Of a DNA stretch of 64,000 bases, positions 11,901-23,744 are shown one piece after another. Under the pieces are notes generated by a model that saw only the letters and a list, made by a program, of their open reading frames with translations, had not been told where the DNA came from and did no database searches. Source of the stretch: Rhypophila decipiens (lineage: Eukaryota > Ascomycota > Sordariomycetes > Sordariales > Naviculisporaceae); NCBI GenBank assembly GCA_033297075.1, contig MU858095.1, positions 153,703 to 217,702 of the forward strand, in the 5' to 3' direction. The translations under genes were made by a program, and so were the position numbers. Every line of letters begins with the position of its first letter. Position 1 is the stretch's first letter.

Positions 11901-13216
11901 CGGAGACGCCTATCAAGGAAGATAATTCGCCCATCACCCCGACCACTCGTGACCCGCGACACCGAAAGCCTCAGACCGGCAGTTCAAGATGGAACACACT
12001 TTGGCAGAAAATGAGCATGAGTGGCACAACCCAGGATCTTAGCCTTCGAATGGTAACATTCATCTTCACAATCGGTTTGCTCGTCCTGATCTTGTACTAC
12101 GAGCTCACTGTCGCCCCTGATACCGAGTTTGAGCGGTTCATGAACAGCCAAGGCTTCGGTGTCCGCATTCTGTTCACAGCGTTTGGTAGCGCGATCAGCG
12201 CCTTCTGGGGCTACTACTTTCTTTGTGGGTCAACCTTTCTCCAAGTTTCTCTCGTTGTCTGATTAGCTAGCCTAACACGATTCTCTTCAGATACATCCGA
12301 GTCACAGATCCACACCCGGCTAGCATCGTCGATCAACACAGGAGGCCTGGCACCTGAGTCCAGCATCCTCCTCTCTCCGCCGTCCAATCCGTTCTTTGCC
12401 GTCTACGACTCCATAAAGACAATGGTATCGCGTATATCGATTCTTCAACGGTTCCAGCGAGGAAATAATGTGCGAGACCTAGACCCCACGTCCTTCAACA
12501 TAGCGCTTGCAACGATCCTGTCCAAATTCACACCAATATTACTATCCAACATCCCATACAACAACGCGGTCACCTGGAAGATTCACGAAGCATGCACGTG
12601 GTTGAGTGTGGCCTTTTTGGGGTACATGGTTATTATACTGGGTTGTACATTTGTCCCAGATGGGTTCGTATCTACTCTAGTTGGCCGGACCAGTCGTGTT
12701 CAGAGACAGCAAATCGCTGGCAGACCTGCACTGGGACAACCTGTAGGGGGGATAAGACCCCTTGCTGGCGATACGAAAATACAAGATGGAATTGAACTAA
12801 GAGAGATGACATCTCAGGGACAGAGAGCGGAACAACGAGTCGGAGAGAGCAGCCGACATGCTCAAGCGCATCCTCGAGCCGAGGAACAGGAGGTCGCGGT
12901 CAGTGCACTCCCCGTCAAGCTGGACACCATAGCAGGGGTCATGTACTATCTCTGCGAGTCCAAGATGCTCAAGGACTTTGAGCAAACCTTTGGTACAAAA
13001 GAACCAGTTACAAATAAATACGAGAGAGACAGGATGGTGGTTGAAATGGGCCGACGGTACACATTTGGGAATATCACTGGTTCTGTTACTGGCCAGAAAC
13101 GGTTGGGCGTGGATTATATACCCTTAGACAATGATAGAGGCAGCACTGCTCAAGGCTCAAGGAGTGGAGCAGACACCCGCGCAGATGTAAAGGCAGCGGG
13201 GGATATGGCTGTTTGA
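8993..13216 (+). CDS. Large DUF3433-family integral membrane protein
   Basis: Two exons, 8993-12224 and 12291-13216, are joined by a 66-bp intron (5' GTGGGT, 3' TTCAG) and give 1385 aa. ATG 8993 (MASSMQQQ) is the first ATG in frame. The order is: disordered N-terminus; membrane helix near residue 145 (WPYMVFIFTLIAGLFAFIEY); a Cys/Trp-rich extracellular region; a long Ser/Thr-rich stalk (residues about 430-720); then two DUF3433-type multi-helix blocks. These have the hallmarks YLMASVVPVLLATLLAIPIQ, PFRALSHYPGGA, RWRTGALPEPWSIASMTTLL and, after the intron, LSPPSNPFFAV and SKFTPILLSNIPYN. DUF3433 proteins are common in filamentous ascomycetes, with unknown function; a cell-wall or surface role is often suspected. 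The Ser/Thr stalk implies heavy O-glycosylation. The frame is intact. Confidence 0.85.
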
Positions 13217-13489
13217 TGCGAAAGCCACAAAGCATATCCAGGCAACAGGTAGAAGCAACTTAAATTCATACTAGAGAAAGTAATGCATAATGAGAAACGA
13301 ATTTTGCAACGACAATCGATGTTATTTTTCCCATTGGTGGATCAACAAGCACATTGAGGGTCATGCGGGCATCGAGACCGACGATACCCATCATATATTT
13401 GATTGCTGGACAAGTACTACTATATAAACAAAGCACGAAGGTCAATCATTCCATACAAAGTCAATGCCACACAAGCAAAGCAACAACTC

Positions 13490-14788
13490 CTAAGCATCCT
13501 CGCCAACCCACTCAGCCTGCATAATAGCCATCCGCGCCCCCTGCGGCACCGTGATCCCCACAAACTTGAACCTCTCATCCGCGCGTGCAAACAACCTCAC
13601 CCAATCCTCAGCATCCCTCTCGCGGGCGTTGTTAAACGCCTTCATGGAGATGTCCATGAACCTGAGCACGCGGTCGGCCTTGACGCTCAACTGCCCCGGC
13701 TCAGGGATGCAAACATCATTGACCAGCACCTTGGCCCCCTTTTTCAAGGCGGGAATCAAAGAGCGCAAGATCTGGACACAATACTTGTCGCTCCAGTCGT
13801 GCAGGATCCATCGGAAGAGGTAGATGTCTGCGCCCTTGTATGGTTGCGGGGTGAGGAAATCATGCGGCATCCCTTTGATCTTGGGCTTGAGGTCGGTTGG
13901 GAGGGAAGCCTCGAGGCCCGAGACGGTATCGGGGAGATCTTGGACAATGATTTGCTCGATTGTGGGGAAGCGCTTGGCCAGAGCTGTAGCGACCGCGCCT
14001 TGGGAACCACCGACGTCAACGACTGTCTTGGCCGAGGAAAAGTCATAGCCGTTGAGCAAGTGTTCGACAGAGAAGCTGCTGTGCATGTGGGAGAAGCTCA
14101 TGGCGTCGACGAAGCGCTTGTGCACGGCGTCGTCGCGCTTGATCAGGTCGAAGGGGTTCTCGTAGGTGCCGTGGGCGAGGCTGTACCCTGACTGGTTGGG
14201 TTCCTCTGAGCCGGGCCACTTCTCAGTTGCGTCGACTGTGCGTGAGACAGAAGTCCAGAATTGCTCGGCGATGTTGACGATCCAGGCCTCGAGCATGGGG
14301 TTCATGGCGAGGTGGAGGGATGCTGCGGTATGGGTGACCACGCCCTTGCGCGGCTCGCGGAAGACATGGCGCGAGGTGGCGATTCGCATGAAACGTGCTA
14401 CGTCTGTTGCCGGGAGGTTGGCAGCCGCGGCGATGGCTTCGAATGTTGTCTCGGCGCCGGGGGGAGACATGGGTACGTGCTTGTGGATTTGGTAGCGGTA
14501 GATGTATTGGAGGGCAACCATGTAGTACTGGTCGCCGGGGGCCTCAAGGAGGAGGCCCATGGGTCCGAGGAGGAGGTGTTGGAGCTCGTCGGCGGCCTCG
14601 ACGGCTAGGTCCCGAGCGGCTTGGACCTCGACGGGGAGGGGCTTCATGGGGTCGAGGTGGTCGCCTTCTTCGTACGAAGGCTCGGGCAGAGAGAGGGACG
14701 AGAAGTACTCGAGGTACTTGGTCGTGCCCTCTTGCACTTGGGCCAGGAGCTTGGACACGGCGCCCTTGTTTTGTTCGATGGAGCCCAT
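13490..14788 (-). CDS. SAM-dependent O-methyltransferase (COMT-like, Methyltransf_2 family)
   Basis: A single-exon gene of 432 aa; the start at 14788 has an ideal context (CACCATGG, MGSIEQNK). The frame stays open upstream to 14914 but without a better start. Residues about 1-190 form the helical dimerisation and substrate domain. The Rossmann domain has the SAM loop TVVDVGGSQGAVATALAKRF, the acidic residue in QDLPDTV, and RWILHDWSD with the catalytic His, followed by LKKGAKVLVNDV. This is the family of fungal sterigmatocystin/aflatoxin O-methyltransferases, which methylate phenolic hydroxyls of polyketides and similar molecules. It is divergent from a P450 1.1 kb away, a common arrangement in secondary-metabolite loci. 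The actual substrate is unknown. Confidence 0.92.
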   Translation of the reverse strand: MGSIEQNKGAVSKLLAQVQEGTTKYLEYFSSLSLPEPSYEEGDHLDPMKPLPVEVQAARDLAVEAADELQHLLLGPMGLLLEAPGDQYYMVALQYIYRYQIHKHVPMSPPGAETTFEAIAAAANLPATDVARFMRIATSRHVFREPRKGVVTHTAASLHLAMNPMLEAWIVNIAEQFWTSVSRTVDATEKWPGSEEPNQSGYSLAHGTYENPFDLIKRDDAVHKRFVDAMSFSHMHSSFSVEHLLNGYDFSSAKTVVDVGGSQGAVATALAKRFPTIEQIIVQDLPDTVSGLEASLPTDLKPKIKGMPHDFLTPQPYKGADIYLFRWILHDWSDKYCVQILRSLIPALKKGAKVLVNDVCIPEPGQLSVKADRVLRFMDISMKAFNNARERDAEDWVRLFARADERFKFVGITVPQGARMAIMQAEWVGEDA

Positions 14789-15933
14789 GGTGATCAATTG
14801 AGAGTCTGATGGGGATAGAAAGATTGATTGTTGGTGGTGATGGTGAGAAGAATGAATTGATAATGGGAGATGCTGAGCCGAGACTAAGAATTGGGAGACC
14901 AACACTTGAAGCAATTGCTCTTATAGCCAGACCAGGAGGAAGAGTAGATGCTGGGGAGACTGGGCTCGCAGATCTCAAGGCCCTGATTCTGCCTGGGTGC
15001 TTGAAAACTGCCTTCCTCCACACCTATCCTCAATCACGTAGCTGTGTGCTTCTGGACTTGGATGGGTACACCATCGCGGACTTGAGTCTGGTCAATAATC
15101 AATATCAGCTGCCATGCGGCGTGAACGACGTCGATGATGCCTATCACAACCCACCAAACAACAACCGCGCACCAAACTCTTGTTTCCCTGATGCAAGTCT
15201 TGTCGAGGTTCGTCCTCCATCACAAGGCTAGACCGTGACCTTGCATCGTTGTTTTTGTTGGCGTCGAGCTGCATCGTGATGCACCTGGAGAGGAGGTTGA
15301 GAAGATCGTGGGGAGTTGAAGGATCGAAATATTGTTTCAGTTTGGCGGCGACTTAGGCGGAGGTACCTCTCGGTACATCGATACATGCCGTTCGGGTACT
15401 TTCATGTACCGTACAGTGTACCGTAATGCCCTTTTATAGCCCTAATCTCCACCCTTGGGAGGGAACTTTACTGCTTTAACCCGTCCCGCTCTTGCAGTAT
15501 GTTGTGTAACACGGTGTAATCCACAAGCCCCTTTTAAAGCTCCCTGATTGGCTCGTCGCTCCCACTGTGCCAAAGCCTCGTTAGGGGTCCACGGAACGCT
15601 CTTTTCACGACGCGTCAAGCGACCAACGAGGGGCCCTTTAGCCCCTTTTCGACATGACGGGGGGTGGTCAGATCTGTTGGCCCCCAAACCCATGTTCCTC
15701 ACCACATTCCGTCCAATTGCTCAGCTCACCATCACTCCTCCAACCTTTCCCCCACCATGACTGCTTGCGAGCTGTTTCTCTTTTCACTTCTAATCCGACG
15801 CTCCCTCACGGGGTACCGGATCCAAGTCCTTTGTTCTGCTCCAGTCCCGATGCTATAGCGCATTGGAGCGTCAGTCTTACCATACCCCTGAGCTGACACT
15901 TTGCAGCAGTTGGGTCACCCCTGTACCGGCACG
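14789..15933. promoter_or_regulatory. Bidirectional promoter region between O-methyltransferase and P450
   Basis: This 1.1-kb gap separates two divergent genes that could be co-regulated. The stretch 15363-15425 has several copies of GGTAC/GTACC (for example in TCATGTACCGTACAGTGTACC), making short palindromes that could serve as binding sites for a zinc-cluster dimer. No transcription-factor gene lies nearby and no known motif was recognised. Confidence 0.4.
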
Positions 15934-17755
15934 ATGATCTTCGGGATTCTGGCAGGAGCTGTCCTGGCCTATGTGGCCTGGACGCTGTTCTGTCTGGAGC
16001 TCAATGTGCGCAAAGCTAGGGCGATGAAGGTTCCCGTCATCCGGTTACCCATTGACCCAAACAACATCCCCTGGCTCATTTTCCAACCCTGGTTATGGGC
16101 AATTCTCGATCGTTTTCCCTTTGACTGGAAGTCCTTTCCTGATGCGCTCCGATTTTCTCGTCGAGGATGGCATTTCTACGAGAACTACGATCCCCATCTT
16201 CGACTTGGGCCAGTATGGGCTCTAGTTACTCCAGTAACGGTGATTCTTCACATCGCCGAGCCAGGCGCTCTTAATGATATCTTTTGGAGGCGCAAAGACT
16301 TTTTGCGCCCGGTCAGGGAATATGGCAAGTTCACAATCTTGGTTTACCATCGACCGTACAGAGTCATAAGCTAACTGCGTCGTTTGATCAACAGAGCTTC
16401 TCAGAGTATATGGCCATAGCATATCGACCGCCGGCTCAGAAGACTGGGCTAGACATCGCAAAGTCCTTGCCCCGCCCTTCAGCGAAAACATGATGTCGTT
16501 CGTGTGGGAAGAATCCGTCAACCAAGCCACAGCAATGTTGCGCTCGTGGGATCGAGCATGGTCGGACGGCATCCCGAGCATGCAAAAAGATACCCGGACG
16601 CTGTCACTCAATGTTCTCGCGTCTATTGGATTGCGCAAATCCTATCCCTTCCATGGCACGGCAGATCCAGGACCCCCGGTTATCAACGAGGCCAATAGCT
16701 ATCGCGACTCACTCCAAACCGTCCTTGATAACATCATCCTCCTTCTGATGATTCCCTACCGATATTTGACTTTTCCTTTCCTCCCCCAAAAGTTCAAGGC
16801 TGTCGGGAATGGGGCAGTTGCTTTCAAAAACCATATGCAAAGGATGCTCGACGACGAGCTTTCAGCGTTGGCTAGAGGCGAGTCCGGGTCAGGCGGGCTT
16901 ATGACGGGCTTTGCCCACGCTCTTGAAGTTCACAAGAAAGAGGCGGCCGTCAACCTCCCCATGAAAGACAAGAGGGGGCTTTCCGTCGAGGAAGTCTTTG
17001 GCAACTTGTTTGTCATCAATTTTGCCGGCCATGACACGACAGCCAACACACTGGCCTTTGCCATCTTGCTCCTCATCACGAACCCAGACGTGCAGGAATG
17101 GGTCGCCGAGGAAGTCATGGCCATCACACAGAACAAACCGCCAGAAGAGTGGATCAAGGATTACAAGAGGGTGTATCCCCAGCTCAAACGCTGTAGGGCT
17201 GTTCTCTTGGAGAGCTTGAGACTTTACCCTTCCATTGTGGCCATCCCCAAATATTCGTCATACGACACTGTCACCCTTCATGTTGCGTCGTATGGGGAAG
17301 ATGAACCGGGACAGACGCTCGTGATTCCACCACGAACCAGCATTATCTCCCAAGTCTTGGCCACGCAGACACATCCGCTGTACTGGACCGACGGCATGGC
17401 CTGGAAGCCGAAGCGCTGGATTGTGGGCTCTGCCGACGAGGGTAAAACGAAAGAAGGCTCGATAAAGCAGCAACTAGAGAACGAGGAGATTTGGACCCCA
17501 GACAAGACCATCTACTTTCCCTGGTCGGATGGGCCGCTGAGTTGTCTCGGGAGGAAGCTATCAGAAGTCGAGTTTGTAGCCGTGTTGGCCTGTATGCTGC
17601 AGAGTCATAGGTTAAGTGCCAAGCCAAAGTTTGAAGGCGAGACTGAGCACCAGATACGCCAACGCGTGGGGAAGGTCACGAATGAGGCCAGCTTTGAGAT
17701 GTTACTCAAGATCATCGATGCTGACAGGGTTAGGGTTGTGTGCAAGCCTGTTTGA
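15934..17755 (+). CDS. Cytochrome P450 monooxygenase (microsomal)
   Basis: Two exons, 15934-16324 and 16395-17755, give 583 aa. The 70-bp intron appears to start with GC (GCAAGT) and ends ACAG, with a CTAAC branch near 16372. This join gives DFLRPVREYELLRVYGH, which keeps the usual spacing; a GT start at 16312 joined to a different acceptor would shorten it. The N-terminus is a membrane anchor (GILAGAVLAYVAWTLFC). Catalytic marks are all present: helix-I NFAGHDTTANTLAF, ExxR in VLLESLRLYPS, and heme loop PWSDGPLSCLGRKLSEVEF with the cysteine ligand. It needs electrons from NADPH-P450 reductase. Divergence from the O-methyltransferase and the downstream exporter suggest tailoring of a secondary metabolite; the substrate is unknown. 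Confidence 0.92.
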
Positions 17756-18787
17756 GTCCGCTTGATACGTTCTTGGCACGGAGAGCTCAGTTCAAGGTGC
17801 ATGTACAAACCATGATAGCAAATAGAAGCTGTGGGATATAATTCTCCATACAATCACATTGGTTCCCGCATCCCTGAAACAAGTCCCCGTTCCTGATTTT
17901 GAGTGAACACAAGAAGCCAAGTTGAAATACCGATAGTGGAGGTTGTGAGTACCCGAAAAGCTTATGCATACAGCATCTAGAGTTCGATGCAAGTGACAAG
18001 CTCGATTGACAATCGAAACGCTGTCTCTCCCGTCATCGCCAAACTGGAACTACTAGTGACGGCGCGGGCCGGTGTGAGAAAGTCCGATCAAAGCATTTTG
18101 AACCAAGGTTCCATGGATGGCAGCCCAAGATTGGTCGCTAATACTACCAAAAGTCTGTCTCAAAATTCCTACACAACTGATATACAATGAGAATGGTCAT
18201 TATGATGGTGGGCAATATCTTACAGCAGTTCAACGGGCGGGTGGTGTATTTCCGCCCCCAGCGTCCATATCCGACGGCATGCAGGATATATGCCGACACA
18301 GTGTACGGAGTACGGGGTATCCTGCTTGCTTTCACCGTCCGTGGGGAAGTGCCGTACTTGTCACACAGTGCTTAAATCGCTGTCAAGGCATGGAAGGCCT
18401 AGAACCACATAATTATCCTGTATGGGTATATGGTAGTATGGGGCCAATGCGAACGCTCCCGAGCCAACCAAGTAATTGGTCAGGCCTTGCTGGAAGGATC
18501 AATAAATCTCTGTTGTCATCTGAGGCGTCTGCACGATGGAGACACTAGAATTTTTTCTCAACTTGGTTCTTGGCAGTCCTGAAGAAAATGTTGGCTGTCA
18601 TCACCCACCACCTCCATTCTCTTTCCTGCAGGTCAATTGTTAGGTTGTTTGCGAGTTTGGTTCTGATTCATCTCCGTCCTCTTTCCCATCCTCCTTTGTC
18701 CACTCCAGCAACAGAACGCAGTAAACAGCATTGTGTGACTTGTGCACTGCAATGTATCGGGCATAATTCAACATCTGTTTGCCCAAG
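17756..18787. other. Intergenic region, about 1.0 kb, no supported gene
   Basis: No domain-bearing frame is seen on either strand. It holds the 3' end of the P450 and the promoter of the MFS transporter. A short GTACGGAGTACGGGGTA repeat lies near 18302-18319. Confidence 0.55.
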
Positions 18788-20899
18788 ATGACAAAGCCAG
18801 CGGAGTCAGCAGATGCCCCGAGCTCGGGGCATAGCTCCGCCGGCCCCACAATGCCCGGACCCGACCCGGATCCAAGGCCGCAAAACACTCTGCCGTCCGA
18901 GAAACAAGCTCAAGTCACTACCGACTCCTCCATGTCAGATCATCCCGCAACCACTGTAGCAACCGACAAAGACCGGGAGCTCGCCAACCCCTTTCTAATT
19001 CCCAAAAATGCCGACCCCCAAGACCGCTACCTCAGCGGCCTCCACCTCCACCTGGTAATAGCATGCCTCTTCTTCGGCGGGTTCCTAATGGCCCTCGACA
19101 CAAACATCATCAACGTGGCCGTCCCCAAAATCTCCTCCGACTTTGCATCCCTGGCAGACATAGCATGGTATGGAAACGCCTACCTGCTAACCGTCACCGC
19201 GTTCCAGCCCATTTATGGGTCCGCGTACAAGTTCTTTCGCACAGATTATGTCTACCGCGTGTCGGTTATTGTGTTTGAGCTAGGGTCAATTCTCTGCGCG
19301 GCGGCGAATGGATCGAACATGTTTATCGTCGGGCGGGCTGTTGCTGGGTTGGGAGCAGCGGGATTGCTGCAGGGGGCGCTGAGTATCATATCTCAGGTTG
19401 TGCCACTGGAGAAGAGGCCGTTGTATATGGGCGTTGTTATTAGTGTGTTTGTTATTACTGTTACTGTTGGGCCTGTGCTGGGCGGGGTGTTTACGGAGTA
19501 TAGTACTTGGAGGTGGTGTTTTTGGATGTGAGTTCTCGACTCTTTCCCGTTATGTCTCGAGGTGGGTGACCTTGGGCTAATCTTTGTTGTGTCGACTACA
19601 GAAACGTCCCCATCGGAGCAGTTGTGCTTGTCGGCATCACATTTACCCTCCGAGCCACGAACGTTGTCCACGACGACGACGACAGCAGCGATGAGAACGG
19701 AACCGACACGAACAAGAACCCTCGCAGGTTGCCGCTGAAGACCAAGCTCCTCAACATGGACCCGCTAGGTTGTGTCTTGTTTCTTGGGGCAATTTGTTCG
19801 TTGCTGTTGGCCTTGCAATGGGGCGGGCAGACCAAACCGTGGAAGCACCCAGACGTAGCAGGGTGCTTGGCAGGCTCTGCCGCTCTCAGCGTTCTCTTTG
19901 GATACTGGCAATGGAAGAGAGGCGACGACGCGCTGATACCTTTGCGCGTCCTGAAGTACAGATCTATCTGGACTGGAGGCTTGGTTCTCTTCTTTCTTGG
20001 AGCTGCGGCTTACGTTGTACGTGTGATTATCTTTCACTATTTTGCCATTGTTCTGTTACCAAGACTGACACGATATGCTATGCCAACAGAACGCCCTTTT
20101 CCTTCCCTTTTATTTCCAAGCCGTCCGCGGTCAAACGCCCGTACAGACGGGCGTTGCGTTCATTCCTCTCCTTTTACCGCAGCTCGTTGGTCTCATCGTG
20201 GTCGGCGCAATAGTTAAAGTCTATGGCCACTACGTGCCTTACATGCTAGCCGGCGAGCTGATTGCGATCGCTGGCCAGGCGATGCTGATCCGGCTGCAGC
20301 CAGATAGTACAACAGCCTACTGGGCCGGCTCGATGGCTGTGGCCGGTCTCGGAACAGGCATGGCCATGCAGTTGCCGTACACGGCTGTGGCCGTGGTCTT
20401 GTCCGACGAGGATATCCCCACGGGCAATGCCATCGCTGTTTTGTTTTACCAGCTCGGTGGAGCCATTGCTATCTCGGTCGGGCAGGTCATTACAATTACC
20501 ACACTGTTTGATCTCGTGGCTGAACGGCAGGGTGAGGGTCTGCTACCTGGTACTCCCTTTCTGGCTCAGATGCTCTTGGCGGTTGGCGCTCCAAATCTGC
20601 ATTTACTTACAGGTGGATCCGCTGCGGTACTTGCTGTGCTGCGGGAGATCTGGAACAGTGCCATTGCAAAGACCATGATTGTCAGCTTGGTGGTCGTGGT
20701 AGCGAGTGTGCCGTTCACTCTTGGGATGGAGTGGCTGAACGCTGTCAAAGTCGCCGAGGAGAGGAGAAAGAAGGAGAAAGAGCATGATACGGCTGGTGCA
20801 GGGCCGGAGGTATGTAGGACTGAGGCGCTCGAGGCACGGGACGAGAAGGCGGGGGCGGTCGATGTAAATATTAAGTCTGATTGTAGCGATCGGGTGTAG
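18788..20899 (+). CDS. MFS drug:H+ antiporter, DHA2 family (14 TM)
   Basis: Three exons, 18788-19527, 19602-20016 and 20090-20899 (introns 74 and 73 bp, GT-AG), give 654 aa. A hydrophilic N-terminus of about 85 residues is followed by 14 predicted membrane helices. Family motifs are present: FLMALDTNIINVAVPKI at helix 1 (motif D1), RAVAGLGAAGLLQGALSII, and motif C [25 protein letters not shown], which is restored exactly across intron 1. Intron 2 joins GAAAYV to NALFLPFYFQAV. Members of this group include TOXA, AflT and other self-resistance exporters next to toxin or pigment clusters. Here it lies about 1 kb downstream of the P450, so export of a product of the O-methyltransferase/P450 pair is plausible but unproven. 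The C-terminal tail is charged and cytosolic. Confidence 0.93.
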
Positions 20900-22035
20900 G
20901 GCTGCCAGTCGTCATGCAGCCAATTTATAATGTGCGCATATATCAAATGTATACGACCTCATTTTTGCTTCAATATTAATTCGATGAGATACGCTGATAC
21001 CAAGGTCTTGGAAAGTGCAAAAACACAGTCGACGCTTGGCTTCAGCGTCTTGGGTTGCACAACAGACGGCCACGAACTCGCTCGCGGAATCCAAGAGTCC
21101 GAGCTCTGTCGGATTTTCTCGAAGGAATACCGGAGGTGGTGTGGGCGGGAAGTTGGAACAGGCGGCTTTGGGGGCGGAATTGCCCAAAAGGGTTTATAAT
21201 CATGACTGATTGTGTGTGCGATTATGCGAGTAAGCTATACACGGCCAGCTGTTCTGTTATTTGCACGCAGTCGCAGTGGCCGTGGGTGTGGGACTGTGGG
21301 CCGATAGGCGGGCTGCAGAGTTGATTTCCATACCAAGGTACCGGCAGTCCACGATCTTTGCCCAACATGAATGCTTCAAGCCACCATACGTCTAGAAGAC
21401 TCGGACTACATCATGTTGTGCATACCTAGCGTGAACCATGGAACCAAGGGTACTAAGGTAAAGAGACCAAGACAGACCCGCAAGACAGTTCCGGTTGAGG
21501 TGCGCGGCAATGCTCTCCTTCACTGTTTGCTATCCAAGCATTGGGCAAGAGCTAATGGCCACCATCTTTGAACATACGCAGTCCTGGTCTTTTGCTGACT
21601 CTTTCTGCTGCAGCTGACAGCTTCTTTTCTCACACACTCCTTTCGCTTTTCCAGCCGCCAACCCGCAGTTCGGTGCCCTCAATATCTGAAGCATTGGCCA
21701 TTGTTTCAAGTCTCCAGGTGAACCAAGCCAATGAATGTGTTAAACACGAAAGCCTGGTGAGATCATGCCCACCCACGGCAGTAAAATATGATACTCGTGG
21801 CATTGGGCGGTCTTTTTGACTGCCCTCGTAACGGCCTATGAACTTGAGGTCCTCATGAACATTGACTTTCTTAACCCCGGTACCCCACTTGCTCAGTTGC
21901 GTCTCTTCTTGATGCTAGCTCCTTTCTTGTTCTCGATCTCCAGTGCACCAGCCAGGGCCGATTGAACGAAGCCCCGCTCGACTTTTGTTCCATGCTGGCC
22001 GGTCCTTTTGATCCAGTTCAACTTGACAGACAATC
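20900..22035. other. Intergenic region, about 1.1 kb, no supported gene
   Basis: Open frames of 60-90 codons exist on both strands near 20912-21210, but none has a family signature or good start context. The remainder is promoter for the following gene. Confidence 0.5.
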
Positions 22036-23744
22036 ATGGACAAAAACGGCTTGATCACATCTGGGCTCTTGCGGAGGGAAGAAGAGGAGACCCCCGTCGG
22101 ACCTCCCCTCCAGCGGGTTTCAAAGCAAACCTTTCTGGTATGTCCACAAACGACACGTTCGAAACTGGCTTCTCCACGATTTTTATCTAACATGAGCAAC
22201 CACAGGCAGTCATTTGGACAGCATGTGCCCTGTCGTTTTGCTTCGTCGTCTTTCGCATCTATATACGCATCAAGGGTTTCCGCAAGCTCTTCGCCGATGA
22301 CTATCTCGTCCTTCTCGCCTGGTTTATCCTCCTGACCTTTGACATCATTTGGCAGTTCAAGGTAGACGTTTTATACTGGCAGTATGATGTCGTCGCCGGC
22401 ACCACCCAGGTGTCCCTGGAGTTCTTCGCCGCCTTCCAGGACTTTATGCCACAAATCATCACTTGGAGCGCCATGTTCTACTGCTGTCTGTGGTCCATCA
22501 AGTTTTCCTTTTTGCTGTTCTTCCGCCGGCTCGGCACGGATATTATCGCGCCCAAATACTGGTGGTTCGTGACGGTGTGCACGGCATGTGGGCTGATCGC
22601 ATGCATTGGCGATATTGACTATACCTGCACACTAAAAGACATCATGTACATCATGGGTGAGTCCTGGTTTCTTCAGTTATCTTCATCGGTCCATGCTGAT
22701 AAATTGGGAAACAGTTGAGTGCCCAAAGCCGCATCACGTCCTGTTTGAGAACCGAACCTTCTACGCCAACACGGTAGCCGACCTGTTCACGGACTGCTTG
22801 ATCATGTCGATCCCGATATATATGGTTTGGAATACGAACATGTCGCTCCGTAAGAAGCTGCTACTGTTCGGTATCTTCTCGGTCACAATATTCATAATGG
22901 CGACCGCCATCGCTCGTGTCTCGGTCATTATCAAGAACGGCGACCAGCTACAGAATGCCAGCATCGACTGGTTGTACCTGTGGTCTGCGCTCGAGATGTG
23001 CATTGGTACGTTGCTTGCCTTTCAACGCTGTTGATTGCTCCCAACCGTCACATTTTGCTAACTTTGATGACAATAGCCATCATCTGCGCTTGCCTGGGTT
23101 CCTTCCGGCAACTGTACACCAGCGTCAAGAAACCCAAGCCACCGCTACCACTGCATAACAACAAACTCACCCCGACCATCGGCGGCGGCGGCAGTGATCC
23201 CAGCAAAAATCGCAAGAACAAGTATTTCCTTCCTTTCAGCATCATCAGACAAAACCCCTTCACCGCCACCTCATGGACCTCGTGGAGCGCCAGCAGGACC
23301 GTCAAAGGCCAGGACTCAATGGCCCTCAGTTCTTTCACCTCTGAGCCCACAGAAGCACCAGAAATTCTCAAGCCAGAACCCGCTCGTACCGAGTCTGAGG
23401 AGGTTGATATCAGACCCACTGGTCGGGAGGGCGGCTGGAGACAGCGGTGGAGCACTCTCTTGCGGATGGAAAACCCTCAGCACCTCAACACAATTGACTC
23501 AAGCTTCCCTGGGTCGCAGACTCTAATTGCCTCGAATGTCTCTGGCGTTACATCAACCGTGATTACAGAGAGCAGTGGAGTCCATGTCAAGACTAGCTAT
23601 GATGTGAGCAGCACTCGCACTGGTTCCACATCCTCGGCTCCGGCAGCTACTCGGGAGCACAGAGGCGACAATGGTGACGGTCCACACCAAACTGTTCATA
23701 GGAGGGATCATGATGAACATGATGGCGGAAGAGGGTTTGTGTAG
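22036..23744 (+). CDS. Rhodopsin-domain fungal integral membrane protein (PTH11-like, no CFEM)
   Basis: Four exons, 22036-22137, 22206-22656, 22715-23005 and 23077-23744 (introns 68, 58 and 71 bp, GT-AG), give 503 aa. The first 300 residues form seven membrane helices of the fungal rhodopsin-domain family (PF20684): FVVFRIYIRIKGFRKLFADD, then YLVLLAWFIL, QIITWSAMFYCCLWSIKFSF, ANTVADLFTDCLIMSIP and LRKKLLLFGIFSVTIF. The C-terminal 200 residues are a Ser/Thr-rich cytosolic tail. No CFEM domain precedes the helices, so it is not a canonical Pth11 receptor. Such proteins may be orphan G-protein-coupled receptors and often appear beside secondary-metabolite genes without a known role. The start MDKNGLITSG is the first ATG in frame. 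Confidence 0.88.

Noticed and set aside
14809..15231. 140-codon plus-strand frame in the O-methyltransferase promoter
   Set aside because: Overlaps the leader of the methyltransferase gene; no motif or conserved start.
16312..16394. GT-AG alternative for the first P450 intron
   Set aside because: A donor at 16312 with acceptor two bases later also keeps the frame but deletes four conserved residues before LLRVYG, so the GC-AG reading was preferred.
20912..21210. Open frames on both strands after the MFS gene
   Set aside because: The minus frame lacks an ATG, and the plus frame (89 codons) has no domain; most likely 3' untranslated sequence.
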